A DNA stretch of 64,000 nucleotides from Lycium barbarum (GCF_019175385.1 NC_083339.1:109043601-109107600); one strand, 5' to 3'; shown: positions 22,201-35,612, counted from the stretch's first letter. Notes: generated from the letters alone by a model not told the origin. Translations and numbers: made by a program.

Positions 22201-24440
22201 ATAAGAGTCTATGTCCCTCTTTACTTCCTCATATAGCAAGTACGCCTCACAACTAAGTCTTGTATCACCAGGAAGCTCCACTCTTCTATATATTATCATC
22301 AACAGTAAATCATACATCAAATGTTCATCTACGTACTATCATAAATATATAAATCACAATTCAGGTCTAAACTCAATATCCTTCCTTTCTTCGATGATAA
22401 GTGTCACAATAAGAGAGAATTGAGTACAACATGATAATTTAGGTAATAAGTCTAATCACACTAACAGGGCAACGAGCCACCATCAACAACAATCAACCTA
22501 ATAGAAATTCATCCCGAGTCGCCACAGTATGAATACAACTACACCTCATATTTCAGTACATAAAGTAATGACGATGAGCCCACAAAATCAGAAGTCATAC
22601 CAACCTAGCTAATATCCAACCAAAACACCATGTCAGAAGACCTAATTATGTTTTCTCCCATCAATTCTACATAATACATACGTTTCGCTAATCAAAGTCT
22701 AACTAAAGTAAGCCATAACCTACGTGGAATGCAGAATAGGAGCCACAAACTACTCCACACGAGTCTTCTATTTCTGAAGCGCCTCATAACGGTCAAAGTC
22801 TAACAATATGATGCTAAGTAAGCAACAAACCATGTATTTAAATAAGAAAAACAATTTAGGGAAGAAGACCCACTTACTTCTACCCTCTTCAATGGATGAA
22901 ACCATCATTTAATGGTGAATTTATCATAACTTCGATCTCTACAATCATTAACCTTCAATCCATGGATTTCTAATCAATTTACCCTTTAAAACAGATTTTA
23001 GGACAAAATATCCATGTTTATTAGAACCCTAGTCTCAACATGCAATTTCAACCATAAGAAATCAAATTCCTTTCCTAGAAAGTGATAATCTATACTCTTA
23101 GATGATTAATCAAGAATAAAATCAAAGGGTTTACTAATTCTAGGGTTCTAGGACTTTCACCCACCATTGATGGACCTTAAAATGATCATGGAACTTGAAG
23201 AAGAAAGGAAAAGGAACAAATAAAGATGGGGACTTACCTCCAAGATGTTTTCACCAAAGAATGGAATGAATTTTGCCTCTCTCTTGAAAACTGACTTTGG
23301 GGTCTTGTGGGTAATGGTTCAGAGTTAAAATATAAAAATAGGGCATTCTTTCCCCGTCCGTCGCTGGCAGCGGTCAGTGGGTCGCTGCAGCGGTACAACT
23401 ATAGCGGCCTCTTGGTCGCTACAGCGGACCTGCTGGAACAGTCCGCACTAAAATGGGCATAACTCCCTCATCCGGAGGCGAAACGCGACGATTCTTTTTC
23501 CTATAGCTTCGTAATTTTGATACGGATCTAATTGTTCAAAACTCACTAAAAAAGGTTGTTTGATCAATCTGGAGCCATTTATATCCACAGAACTACGACG
23601 AAAACATCGAATATGAGCGTGACAAAACCCAAACCCATCTAAAACTCATCGGAACCTCACCAAAACTTGTGGGCAAGTTCAAAAGCATCATATTAACATA
23701 TTGGAGCTTCAAAAACATTCACACGGGGTCATCCTAACCCGAAGTTGACCGTGGTCAACTCTAACTCGCTAACTTAACTAACTTTTCTATCAATGTCTCA
23801 ATTTACACTCGAAACTTGCGGAAACCAACCCAATGACTTCATTAAGTCATAGATCATACTAACGGGAATTGGGAAAGGATCAACAAGGTTAAATGGGTCA
23901 AAACACTATAACGACTAAACGGGTCGTTACAGAAAGTTTGAATAGAACTATTGAAGATAAAGGAGATGGGACTTATAAAGAATCACTTGAGGATTCTCAA
24001 TCATCATTAGTAGGTAATGAAGGAACTTCCATGGATCAACAAGATGCAATAATTCCTCCTAAAACACAATCAGAGGAAATTATAGAGGAAAACATGACTA
24101 GCACTCTACCAACAATAAGGATGATACTTTGAACAAAGAGGAAGGCGTGCAAAGGAAGAATTCTCAGTTGATAGCAAAAAAATTCGAAAAAGGAGGGCTA
24201 CAACAAACAAAATATGGTGAAGATAAGGAAATTTACATTTGTTGTAATGATGAGATGGATGAGAAGAACATAGCATAGATCATACAAAAGGCCATGGTCA
24301 ATGGAGGCATTTCACCAAGACATTTAACAAAAAACAAAAAGGAGAGCATCAAAAAACCATCAGAGATAAAAGTGTACCACCATCACTTGAGAGGTGTGCA
24401 ACCAAGGAAAACAGCTTCAAAATCTAAAGTTTCTCAATGA
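19260..24440 (+). pseudogene. LINE ORF1 (DUF4283 / zinc-knuckle RNA-binding protein), split
   Basis: The reading frame is broken by stops, but the family is clear: ELKKILPIQLEIKGRCDIGF, ETTIAVAWISFPGLPTNLF, NQTRPSCARVKVEVDLL and a CCHC-like knuckle (YCTQCKLQGSDLQDCWVVHP, Cys-x2-Cys-x4-6-D/H-x4-Cys/H form). The charged C-terminal half is interrupted after residues KPPDES by an LTR (20709-23931) and resumes at 23937. It ends KSKVSQ with TGA at 24438-24440. ORF1 proteins of this type bind LINE RNA in the retrotransposition particle. Confidence 0.82.
20709..23931 (-). mobile_element. Solo LTR, LTR-A family, inside LINE ORF1
   Basis: 3223 bp from TGTCACGACCC to GGGTCGTTACA, with an exact duplication GAAAG (20704-20708 and 23932-23936). 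Removing it and one GAAAG restores the LINE sequence across the joint. It is the longest LTR-A copy and the most divergent in the middle. It has the GC palindrome cluster at 23357-23440 (TCGCTGCAGCGG, TCGCTACAGCGG) and a poor TATA-like stretch TTTTTATATTTTAAC on the - strand near 23330. No coding sequence. Confidence 0.87.
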
Positions 24441-27400
24441 ATAGTGAACTAATATGGAACATTAGATCTGTTAACACTCAGCAAGCTTTTGAAAGAGTAG
24501 TGATGTTAAACAAACAGAAAAAATTTAGTTTTATTGCATTAATGGAGCCATTTCAGCATCAAAGACACATTGAAATGTACAAGATATGGATGGGGATGTC
24601 TATTTCTTGGCATAATAATAATGGAAAATTTTGGGTATTTGTGGAGGAGGAGTATCAGGTGGAGACTCAGATGGACACATAACAACTTCTCTCTTTGAAG
24701 TTGACTCATCTAGTGGGAGGACAAGAGGTGGTGATCACCATGGTTTATGCTAGCACTGATAGAACAACTAGAGTGGCACTATGAAATGATTTATTTCATA
24801 TTTGTTGTACCATAGATTCACCTTGGCTAGTTGGGGGTGAATTTAATGTTATAACAGATGAAATTGAGAAATATGGAGGTTTGGAGATGCCTTTTGTAGA
24901 AGTGGAGGATTTCAACCAATGCATTAATCTTTGCCAGCTTACTGATTTGGGCTTCAAGGGTAGCATATATACTTGGTGGAATGGCAGGTCAGATGAACAT
25001 TACATTTTTAAGAGATTGGATAGGTGTCTGGCTAATCAGGAGCTTCATGAGCTCTATCCCAACATTGAAGTGGAGCATCTTATTAAGCAAGGATCAGATC
25101 ATTCACCTATGCTGCTTACTTGTAAAGTGGATAGTAGGGTAATTAAGAAATCATTAAGATTTCTTAATTTCTGGATTGAGCACCCTGCTTTTAAGGATGT
25201 AGTGAAAGATAATTGGACATGTTATCATGGATCTGACCCTTTTTTCATCTTTCATAGTAAACTGAAGAAGCTGAGTAAAGTATTGTCTAAATGGAGTAGA
25301 GATACTTTTGGAGACATATTCAGACAGATAGATACTTTGGAAGAGGTGGTCAAAATTCATGATCAAGAATTTGAAGAAAACCCTACAGGAGCTAATAGAG
25401 CAAAGTTACAAAAGGTTCAAGCAGAGCTGATTACATTCTATGCTGTAGAAGAGCAATTTTGAAAACAGAAATCTGGGATGCAATGGTTCAAGGATGGAGA
25501 TAGAAACACTAAAGTTTTAATGCCCATGTACAAGGCGACAATGTACAAGGCAAAAGGAAGAAGTTTATGTTGAATAAAATTCAAAATCAAAATGGAGTTT
25601 GGCTTGAAAGTGAAGAAGATGTTGTAATGGAAGCTATTCATTTTTTCCAACAACAGTTCACTGCAGAACCTGAAGCTACTGATTTTGAGTTGCTAGACCA
25701 TATTCCAAAGCTGATTTCAGAGGAGCAGAACAGAGCGATTCATGAATTTCCAGAAGAGGAAGAAATTAAGGAGGCTGTGTTTGGATTAAATGCTAATAGT
25801 GCCGGTGGGCCTGATGGATATACGGGGAAGTTCTTCCAAGCAGCATAGGACATCATTGCTAAGGATATCATCACTATGGTGCACTCTTTCTTTTGTGGAC
25901 ATGAACTCCCAAGGTATATTACGTGCACTGATCTGGTGTTATTACCTAAGAAGAAGAAGGTGATTACTTGTTCAGACCTAAGGCCAATCAGTTTGAGCAA
26001 TTTCATTAGTAAAGTATTTTCCAAAATCATACATGAAAGACTTGCAAAGCTGCTTCCTAAATTGATATCCCCTCAGCAAACAGGTTTTGTGAAAGGTAGA
26101 AGTATTGTGGAAAATATCCTTCTAGTTCAAGAAATTGTACATGAGATAAGAATAAAGGGTAATCCTGCCAACACAGTTATAAAATTGGATATGGCAAAGG
26201 CTTATGATAGGGTTTCTTGGGTATTTTTAACAAAAATACTCAGGAAAATGGGTTTTGGGGAGATGCTAATAGATATGGTCTACAGAATTATCTCAAACAA
26301 CTGGTATTCTATTATGATAAATGGGCAAGCACAGGGTTTCTTTAAATCATCTAGAGGAGTAAAGCAAGGTGATCCTTTATCACCTACTTTATTTATCATT
26401 GCTTCAGAATGTATGACCAAGGCCTTGAATCCCTTACACTACAAGGAAGGCTATGTGGGATATGGTATGCCAAAGTGGAGCCCCTATATTAATCATTTGT
26501 CATATGCAGATGATACTATCATTTTTACTTCTGCTCAACCACAAACTTTGAAGCTTGTGATGGAGACGTTGGCAAAATATGAGAAGGTTAGTGCCAGAAG
26601 ATTAATAAGGAGAAGAGTGTTGTATACTTGTACCAATCAGTATCTCAGACAGTTGCTAATAGGGTGGTGGAAGAGACAAACATCCCTAGGAAGGAGTTTC
26701 CTTTTACATATTTAGGGGTGCCAATCTACTATGGAAGAAGAAGAATAGCATATTTCAAGGAGATTACTGATAAGATACAAAACAGGCAAAGTTTATGGAC
26801 TGGCAAATTACTTTCAATAGGTGAAAGAACTACACTTATTAACCATATTTTACAGAGTATGCCAATTCATTTACTTTCATCTTGTGACCCACCTTCAGAA
26901 GTTTTGGCTTAGATTTAGAGATTATTTGCAAAAAAATTCCGGAGTAACAATGTTGGAAACTCTAGCTAACACTGGACATCTTGGAATACTCTTTGTCATC
27001 CCAAGGAGGAGGGTGGAATGGGCTTCAGATGCTTTCAAGATATGTCTAAGACCCTATTTATTTGCTAAATCATGGTGGAACTTCAGAACAAAACAATCTC
27101 TATGGAGGACTTACATGAGCAACAAGTACTTGAAAAAACATAATGCTATTTTAGCACAGTGGAAAGGGGGAACTTATGTTTGGAAGAAGATATTATAGAC
27201 CATGAAATTTGGTGGCAACAAAGCAAGGAAATTGTCATTTTTGGTTAGACTACTGGACTGATATGGGCGCTTTATATCAGATGGTGCCACTAAATTTTCA
27301 ATTTGACTATACAGTAGTGCAGGTCCAAGAAGTGTAGGAGGATGGAAGATGGAGGAGGGGCAGATAAGAGAGTTGTAAGGAGATAGCTAATCACATAATT

Positions 27401-27585
27401 AAAAAGGTTAAACCACCTACAGGAGGGGATACCTTAGACAGACCATATTGGAAGCTAGATTCTAAAGGTACTTTCTCAGTTAGTTTTGCTTACCAGGTGA
27501 TGAGACAAAGAAAAGAAACTAGCAAAGTCTATGAATACATGTGGGTGAAGGGTCTTCCTATAAAAAATAGGTTTTTCATATGGAG

Positions 27586-29915
27586 TGTCACAGCCCAACC
27601 GGAGGGCTATGACGGACACCCAGAAGCTGACCTCCTAGATGCCACAATACATACATAACATACCTGCTAATGCTCATTCTGGGCCACCTGAGGGCACTCA
27701 CAACATAATCTGCTGTCTGATAGGTATCATAAAATGGAGGGTCACCGCCCTCGAAAGGTATATAAATACATGCATCACTAGACTGAGTTAGGGTACAAGC
27801 CGACAAGACTACCCGATAAAACTGTATAACTAAACAAGTGCTAAGCGGGCCATACTGTCTGACTGAATATAAGTGTCTACGAGCCTCTACTAACATACTG
27901 GACATGCTGCGTACGGGACAGGGCCTCTGCCCTACCCATAAACATCAAAACATATACCAGGTCTAGATGGCAACTCCGGCAAGAGAGGAGTGCTCCACTG
28001 TCAAGCTGAAGAAGTAGCCTAAGGATGCAATCTGTCTTCCTGGCTATCTGAACCTGCAGGCATGAACGCAGCCCCCTCGAACAATAGAGGAGTCAGTACG
28101 GAAAATGTACCGAGTATGTAAGGTAGAAGAGTAACATACACATAGGAGTCATAAAGAAAATCTGAAACTCGTAAACTAAACTGACTGATTGGATGCATCT
28201 GTAAGTCTGATTATCTGAACATGTATGCGTGAATGCATCTATATGTCTGCTTACTGAAAGTGCCTCTGCGGGCGTATGATATGCATAGGTCATAGTGACG
28301 AGGAACGTACGGCTCGATCCATATCCCATAATGGCCCCTTCGGGCATAATAACATAATGGCCCCTTCAGGCATAATAATCATCATCACTGTGCACCAGCT
28401 GATCAGGTGGTAATGCGTATATAACGCCTCGCCCTTTTCCCATCCCCCATACATACATACATATATATATTCGTATATAACGCCTTCTGGTCACGGGTCA
28501 ATATGCATGTATACAAATGAATGCAATGCATAAACATAAACTAACATTATCATGATACAACGTTTAGGACCCATGAACAAAAGGAATAATCATCATAGGG
28601 GGGTACAGGATCATCAATAATTGAGATACTGCTAATACTTCTAAGAGTAGAGTAATATGGAGACTCGATTACTCGTTGTTTGCTCATATCAAAGGATCAT
28701 GCCAAAATGAAAGAAAGGGAAAGCCTTAACATACCTGATTGATCTCCTACGAATTAACGCTTATTCTCCCGAGCTTGCAAATCTACACTCAAGAGAAATT
28801 ATACTACCGTTAGACTTATCGTCATATGCCTATCTCAAGTCCTTAAACCAAACTCCTTTAGAATCTGCGAAAATTCGGGCAGCATCTCCCCTGTTTATAT
28901 GCCTAGCCCAAAGTCACAATCCAGCAACCAACAACAACAACAATAATACCAACATCAACAAAAATATTATCAATACCAATGTATTCCATAAAACATCCCA
29001 CACGATGTTTTTCAACGTACAACAACATACACTTCCTTTCTTCCCAATCAAGGAGAATAATCTCATCAACACACCAAAAACATTAGATACCATCTCTATA
29101 CATGTAAATCAGCCTAGCCACACGGCCACAACATGCTCAAAACAGTCCATAAACACAACAACTACGACACGATACTTTATGACCTTTCCTCCATAACTAT
29201 TTTCACTTTTAAGACTTGCTAAACCTTCGAATCAACTCAACATAAGAGATAGGATGAAAAACATAACTTATACTTGAAGAAATTCAGCCACACCAACTTC
29301 CTTCAAGACCAAACTTGCCACAACATCAAGTAGAAGCAAGAACAATCACCTTTCATGGACTAGTTTGGTGTAATCTTGTTAAATTCTTTATTTAATGGGC
29401 TATAAATATTTAGGGGTTGTGTTGGAAAGTTTCTAGGACTATTGAGAATGTAAAAATGCTGAAAAAATGGAGTTAATGAGGGTATTTATACCCCTCATAA
29501 GTCGGTTCCACCGACCTTCTCAAGTGGGACTCGCGGAAGCCATTTGGCAGCTTGGAGTCTTTGTCATAAAATGGCCATAAATCTTGATCACGATATAGTA
29601 TGAGGGTCCACGACCTATGGTTGGAAAGCTCTTTCAATTATATACAACTTTCATTTTTGGTGTGTTTCCAAATTCCAAACTTATAATAGTGTTTTGGCCT
29701 CTCCAAGTCAGATCATCCGAAAACATATCCTTAAATCATCCTTTTGGAGGGCTTTGGCTTAAGGGTCCTTCTTAAAATTTGCTCAACTTTCCATGTACTA
29801 CTCATATCACTTTTCATATATCCTTTATGGGCCCCACCTTAACTTACGGTTACGAGGGCTACTCATCAAGTAACGTGTTAACTGATTTACTCCATACGGT
29901 TTTCGGGGTGTAACA
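27586..29915 (-). mobile_element. Solo LTR, LTR-C family, inside LINE ORF2
   Basis: 2330 bp from TGTCACAGCCC to GGGTGTAACA, with an exact 5-bp duplication TGGAG (27581-27585 and 29916-29920). It splits the zinc-binding domain of ORF2 between FFIW and RLWK. It differs from LTR-A over most of its length but shares TGTCAC at one end. On the - strand it has a TATA box GTATAAATAC (29482-29491). The 15.2-kb duplication begins within it, at 28618. Confidence 0.87.
29482..29515 (-). promoter_or_regulatory. Predicted LTR-C core promoter with upstream palindrome
   Basis: TATA box GTATAAATAC on the - strand (29482-29491), flanked by CCC/GGG. Ten bases upstream of it is a perfect inverted repeat GTCGGT-TCC-ACCGAC (29501-29515). 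The same pair is at 44710-44743 in the duplicate. Confidence 0.5.
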
Positions 29916-31811
29916 TGGAGACTATGGAAAACAAAGTTTCCATTGGATGACACTTTTAAAGAAATGGGGATTTCAATTTGCTTATAAGTGTAGCTGCTGT
30001 CTAGTTCCACAGGAGGAACCATAGCTCATGTGTTTCTAAATTCTAATGTAGCTCAGATTACTTGGAAATGCTTTTGTGGACCTGTTGGTATCAGTATTTC
30101 AGGAATGCAGCTTACACAAGTCATAACAGCATGGTGGGAGTTAGCAGAAAGCTAGCGCACTAAGATGATTTATCAGGTTATACCAGCAGTCACAGTATGA
30201 GAGCTTTGGAAGAGGAGAAACACTATATAACATGGAGGGAAGGTTTCTGTTAACAAGATGAAGTACAAGATCATACATACTGTAATTTTATTTATGAAGA
30301 CAAGAAGAAGTAATTTTAAGTATGCTCCTTATAACTGGCAAGAGTTATTGAAGTCTTTGCAGTCTTATTCCCCTAAAGTGAAGATGTACCAAGTATGCTG
30401 GAGGCCACTAGTTATACGTTGGGTAAAATACAATACTGATGGGGCTTCTAGAGGAAATCTAGGTAGAAGTTGTTGGGGTTTTTGTCTCAGAAATACAAGT
30501 GGAGATTTGGTGTTTGCTTAGTCTCATGAGATGAGGGATGGCAACTACACAAATACCGAGGCTGAAGTAGAAGCTATAATGCAAGCACTAAAGTACATGT
30601 AAAGGATGCATATTCAGCAAATGATTGTAGAAACTGATTCTATGATGATGAAGAATGTCATGGAAAGGAAGTGGCAAGTTCCTTGGCAAATCATCAATGT
30701 AGTGGAGGAAATTTGGAGGATCATGGGTGAAAGAACTGTGTTGGTTAATCATAGATTTGGAGAAGGGAATAAACTTGCAGATTTCCTTGCAAATCTAGCT
30801 CTGGACAGAGGTGATTACACTGCTAGCAGCTTTCAGGAAATGCAGACATGGGGAAGAAAGCTCATAAACAGTGACAAGATTAATATACCTTACCTAAGGG
30901 TGAGAAATTGTAGAAGATGATAGAGTGGAGGGGAGATCAAAGGATCCAATGGGAAGAGATAGGAAGAAGGGGAATCAAACAACTTAGGGACCAAAATTCT
31001 CAAATTCCTTGGAAGAAGAGAATGGAGATCTCTTTTCTCACTAACATAGTTGTTTCATGTGCAGGTACAGGTATTCTAGTCATGGTGTATTTACTAAAGA
31101 AGTATGTTGAACATAATAGAAATAGAAAATACACCATGATAAGGCTGAAGAAATGAGCAGAGCAAAATACAAACAACAATACCACAGAGCAAAGGCACAC
31201 AGTGACAATTGCAACTCAGAAACCCTAATTGTTCACAAGCAGGAGTAGATCGAAGAGGCTAGTAGAAATGTATACAAGATACGCAAACACAAACCATAGA
31301 GCTGCGGAGAAAGTCAGAGATCATGAATTCACCGCAAGATTAGAAACAATGAAGGCGCATCAACAAACAACACACAACATCAGAGCAGATTCTAAGCAAT
31401 TTCAACCCGGATCGACAAAAATTGAAGTTGCGGAGAAAGTTAGAAATTACGAACTCACCAGAAGATTGGAAACAATGAAGACACATCAACAAAACAACAC
31501 ACAATATCGGATTAGATTTGGAGAAATTTCAACCCAAATCGACACAAATCCTGAAGTACAAATGGGAGAAATCAGTAGGGAGAACATGTAACAAACCTGT
31601 GTTCATTGGAGATTCAAAGATGGAATCTTGTAGAGGGACGAAGGAAAAAACATCACCAGCAACGTGACGGAAACCATCAGCAACGGGCCGCTCAGATCAA
31701 TTTCAATGGCTGCACTTTCCCTTTTCACTTAGCTTAGGTTCTCTTTGCTTTCTATTTTTTACATTTCAAGACTATTTGTTTTTGTTGATCTTTTATTTTA
31801 TTAATAAAACA

Positions 31812-31867
31812 GCCACTAGGTGGCATAAAACCTAGTGGCCTTTAATTTTTTTTTTCTTAAAAAAAAA
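31812..31867 (+). other. LINE 3' stem-loop and poly(A)
   Basis: A perfect 9-bp stem GCCACTAGG / CCTAGTGGC (31812-31820, 31831-31839) with a 10-nt loop lies just before the T-rich stretch and A9 tail. Such 3' hairpins are recognised by LINE reverse transcriptases when priming on the target. The duplicate copy is at 47040-47095. Confidence 0.65.
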
Positions 31868-31883
31868 TCTATTTTGCAAGAAG

Positions 31884-34100
31884 TTGGATCACTCCTTCGT
31901 TGCTTCAACATTACCTAGAGATAATATCTCTTTACGTCTTTAATTGTCTCCATGCCGTCCCCAAATTTCTTGAAATTATTGAGTCTTTTTTTTATATAGT
32001 AATATCTCTTCACGTCTCATTTACAGTTCTTCTTCTATTACTTCCATTAAATATCGTATCGGTAAATTTTTACCCGCACCACATATTTACATCAAATCAT
32101 ATCGTATTAATAAATTATTATATACAAATAAAAGTTTTTTTTTTGTTAAAGACAAATAAAAGAAATTGTTACATTCACAAAGTAAAAAAGGGAAGGACAA
32201 ATTATAACTCCATTTCAAGCCAAAAAAGAAAAGCGATCAATAACAAAAATGAAACTCCTCATTGAATGGAACCAATTAAAGAAAAGCTTTAACACAATTA
32301 TGAACAAATAACACAAATTGTTTAATTATGAAGGAAAATACAATCCAATCTGGAACACATAGTTCTCCCAAGATCCATATGTTTGTTTCACTAGTCGACA
32401 GTATAATCACATGTATAAGATATGAACTATACCGTAAAGTTTACAGTCTAACTCATACCTGTTACAGAAGATTGTTCCAGTATTCGATGAAGATCACTTT
32501 CGTTCTTCTTAGGAATCTACCACTGTAGTTCTTCACGTAGAAGAAGAGAGATTTTTCTGTTTTTGGAATGAAGGAAGGAAACATCTTTTTTCCCAGAAAT
32601 GAGAAGTTGTTCCTGCAGAACTTCTTTTATGTTTCTTTAATAGGTACATCTGTTTAGAAACTTTTTTTCAATAGTTGTGTCCTTTTCTTTTAACTTAAAT
32701 TAAATATATAACAAATATATATTTATTATATATATGGATCCGGGTTGAACCACATGGGTGACCCGAATCTAATTCCTTTATCTCCCACTCACGCATGGTG
32801 GGTCAACTCTCATTCCTATTCTGTAACTTTCATACTTGACGACTAGACCGTGTGACCAGTGCATACTTTGAGAGCTTCGTTGCTATACATCTGTTAGGAA
32901 TATATAGCATCTCGATTAATGGAACTTATAGTAGATTGCAGTATGCAGTACCCTAGATCATTTATCACATTCACATCTCAACATCTCTTTTGTCATAACT
33001 TGAGTTCATCATTATGTTCTTGTCTCGAAGACAAACATAAAGGGTCGACCAATGAACACAATTAATGTGATAATACTCAATGATCTTCCTCATCTCATGA
33101 ATCTCTCAATCTCAAATTGATATGATTTTCTAGAAATGTTCCGCAGACCGAATCATCCATGATCTCTTGGCAACACTCTAAGATAGCGAACACCAAATTG
33201 AATCTCAAGAAACTGATCAAAGTAATGAGGGTACAAAGAGAAAATTACTCATAATTTCCAGGGCTTCACACGATAATAAGTAGAGATTAAACTTGTATCT
33301 CCCTTATAGGTCACTAATGCATATGTGGTATGAATCACGTACCACAGTATTTACTCTTTCCTTGTGGAGCATATGTCTTTTGATAAAATACTATGCAGAT
33401 GATAGTTCAGACAACTCATGTCTAACTTTGAGTTCACAAATCTACTCATACCTTTTATCCATCAGAACTCACATCTGGCAATAAGACAGACTATCACATT
33501 TAATCAGACATGATTAACCATAAAACAAACGACATTCATATTATAAACTTTCAGTTCTGTATTATTATCACTTCTGACAATACTAAGTTTATAATATTCT
33601 CATCTCTATCTGTCACCTAGACAGTAGAGGCGATTGCATATGTGAATAGACCAATCTTTTTGTTTGTCCGACATACTTACACTTGGAATTTATGTTATGT
33701 TCTAAACATAAATATCCATCTTATGTATATGAATCAACAATAATGAATAATTTAGGCATCAACTAAATTTATCTCAAAATGCAGTTTTTACGTGAACATG
33801 ATCAGGAAGTATTAGAAAATATTAAATACATCTTCCCTACATATACCCCACGACATCATATCTTTCATAAGCAACAAATTCTATGGGTTTTGTTAATTGG
33901 ACTACTACCAAGTGATGCATAAAGATGTACTTCATGTTCACTTCTCTATGTATAACAATTTTTCTAACACAAAATTACACCTAATATCAATATAGTTGAT
34001 CTTCTCACAGTTTTTGGGATTTTATGTGTAAGCTATTGAGATTTGACTACCACACTTGATTGTCACTAGTTCAATAACACTTCCATATTTACCTAAATGT
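31884..34100 (-). mobile_element. Decayed Ty1/copia retrotransposon, 3' part
   Basis: The - strand sequence continues from 63152 across the LTR-A insertion (duplication AATGT at 34096-34100 and 63147-63151). About 33840-34100 encodes the broken end of copia RNase H. The remaining 2 kb toward 31884 is 3' untranslated sequence and LTR, AT-rich, without an open frame. I could not fix the LTR ends. Short frames here, such as 31900-32265 and 33293-33484, are chance. Confidence 0.65.
33840..34045 (-). pseudogene. Copia RNase H C-terminal remnant
   Basis: Reading the - strand with one frameshift gives EKINYIDIRCNFVLEK, the copia pattern ...H-I-D-I-R-(Y/C)-H/N-F-V-x-E-K. About 35 residues later comes QLTKPIEF, the usual QLAD-x-x-TK-P end. 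Stops lie between them. The upstream catalytic part has been separated from it by the LTR-A insertion. Confidence 0.7.
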
Positions 34101-35612
34101 TGTCACGACCCAAATTTGGCTAAGTCGTGCGGGCACTTACCTTTTCCACTTCGGTAAGCGAACCCTCAACCCAACGATAATCAAGGCATAAATAATTAAA
34201 TCAATTAAGAGGAAGAGAATAAATCACGTAAGTCTTACGATAGCAGTATAGAAGAAAGTGCGAAAATAAGAAAATGCACCCAGGGTCTGGTCTAAGCCGT
34301 ACAAGAGCATCTAGATCCGAAATATAGAAGTCTGGAAATATAATAATACATCAAATCTGTATATGTCTCAGAATAGGAAAGTAAGACATAAATAAGAAGA
34401 GTCTTCAAGGCAGCGGACATCTCGTGCTCACCCTGTAGACTCAACAATCCTGATAGCGACTATCAGTCACGGGAGACGGAAGAAGATCTAACCTGGAGCT
34501 CTACACTCATAAAAGAATGCAGCAACTGAAGGTCAGTACAAAACTACAGTACTGGTAGGTATCATAGGCTGACTAAGTATAGCTAACATAATTCAGACAA
34601 TAAAGCAAGATAAGCAGATAAGTCAACAGGTATAAGTCAACCACAATCAAAACCAAGTGCACGTCATCACCTAGGTTTTAGCATCTAAACCCAAGTGTGC
34701 CAAGTCGTAACATATCCAATCCGAATCTGATCAACATAAGTAAATCACCAGATCATCACAAAATAACCATAATGCAATGCAATGCAATAATGTATGAATG
34801 AAAATAGAATGATGTGTACACATGTACTCCGGACAGAAGTATTGACGTCTCGGTAGCACAACCGAAGGTGACTCGCGAAGTCTAAGTGCTACTCGTTCCG
34901 GACTTTTGCCCAACAGACAGACAAGACTCCGGATCTTTGCCCACAGAGGATTTTCATCAGCACCACCCTGGGTTACTCAGATCGCTTCAGCGGCGTCGCC
35001 TTAGCGGTCCCTTGACCGCTACAACGGTCATGCCCGATTGGCAAAGACCGCTGAAGCCGTCAGGGTGACGGCTTCAGCGATACCGTTGTCGCGGTGCTGG
35101 TGCCGCCAAAGTGGGCACCAGACACCAGAAACTTTCCCAAGTTTCACACTTCAACTCGAATTTCTGACTAATTGCCTAGGCCATCTGCTCACAAACCACG
35201 TATACAGACACACATAAAAACACGCTACGAATGCGCTCGTGGCCTCAGAATTCCCAATGTCGGTCTCGTTGACCGAGTCAACCCTCGATACCTCAATTCC
35301 ATCTTCCCAACCCAAGTCCCAAAATACATATGAGTGCATTGGGGACCGTACCAGATATACACACAAGTTCTACACGGCCATCCGGACCTCTCGAAATCGA
35401 CGAATTTTTGAAAAAGGTCCGTTTACTCAAAAGTCAACTTTGAGTCAACTCTTTTTCGCTTTACGCCCAAATTGCACAAAAGGTCGCCCGAATCAAATCT
35501 AGACACCTCAGGAAGCGTGTCAACGGGTCCTCTCAGGTCAAAAGTGAGCTAACCAAACTCGGAAAGGGGAGAAACTGCCGGAAAGACTATAACGACCAAA
35601 CAGGTCATTGCA
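34101..35612 (-). repeat. LTR-A 3' LTR, internally deleted (copy 1)
   Basis: 1512 bp from TGTCACGACCC to GGTCATTGCA (normally GGTCGTTACA). Against the 5' LTR it lacks about 1.2 kb between CAGCACCACC (near 34965) and the GC cluster. The missing part includes the predicted TATA box and transcript start. The GC cluster itself remains (34979-35110). Copy 2 is 49330-50841. Confidence 0.85.

Larger units (their letters stand above)
24437..30923 (+). pseudogene. LINE ORF2 (endonuclease, reverse transcriptase, zinc-binding, RNase H), split
   Basis: ORF2 starts ATGA at 24437, overlapping the ORF1 stop. Domains in order are as follows. The AP-like endonuclease runs from 24437 to about 25130 (ELIWNIRS at the start, GSDHSPMLLTC near its end). 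The reverse transcriptase runs from about 25780 to 26950, with AGGPDGYTG, LRPISL, KLDMAKAYDRVSW, GVKQGDPLSPTLF and the catalytic SYADD. A zf-RVT region reads FIW at 27580 and resumes RLWKTKFPLDDTF at 29921, across an LTR insertion. A C-terminal RNase H runs from about 30415 to 30810 (YNTDGASRGN, VETDSMMMK, HRFGEGNKLADFLANLAL). At least a dozen stops and frameshifts interrupt it. The enzyme would nick target DNA and copy the LINE RNA in place. Confidence 0.88.
18990..31867 (+). mobile_element. L1-type LINE, interrupted twice, inactive
   Basis: The element is bounded by an imperfect 16-bp target duplication: TCTATATTTGCAAGAG at 18974-18989 and TCTATTTTGCAAGAAG at 31868-31883. It has a 5' UTR, ORF1, ORF2, a 3' stem-loop and an A9 tail (31859-31867). 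Two LTR insertions split it, at 20709-23931 and 27586-29915. Taking those out leaves about 7.3 kb, normal for a plant L1. Premature stops throughout show it is dead. The duplication copy at 45149-47095 repeats its 3' part. Confidence 0.9.

Noticed and set aside
18990..34100. Endogenous pararetrovirus
   Set aside because: Reverse transcriptase and RNase H sequences are clearly LINE and copia type. No movement-protein or coat-protein motif was seen, and target duplications flank the elements.
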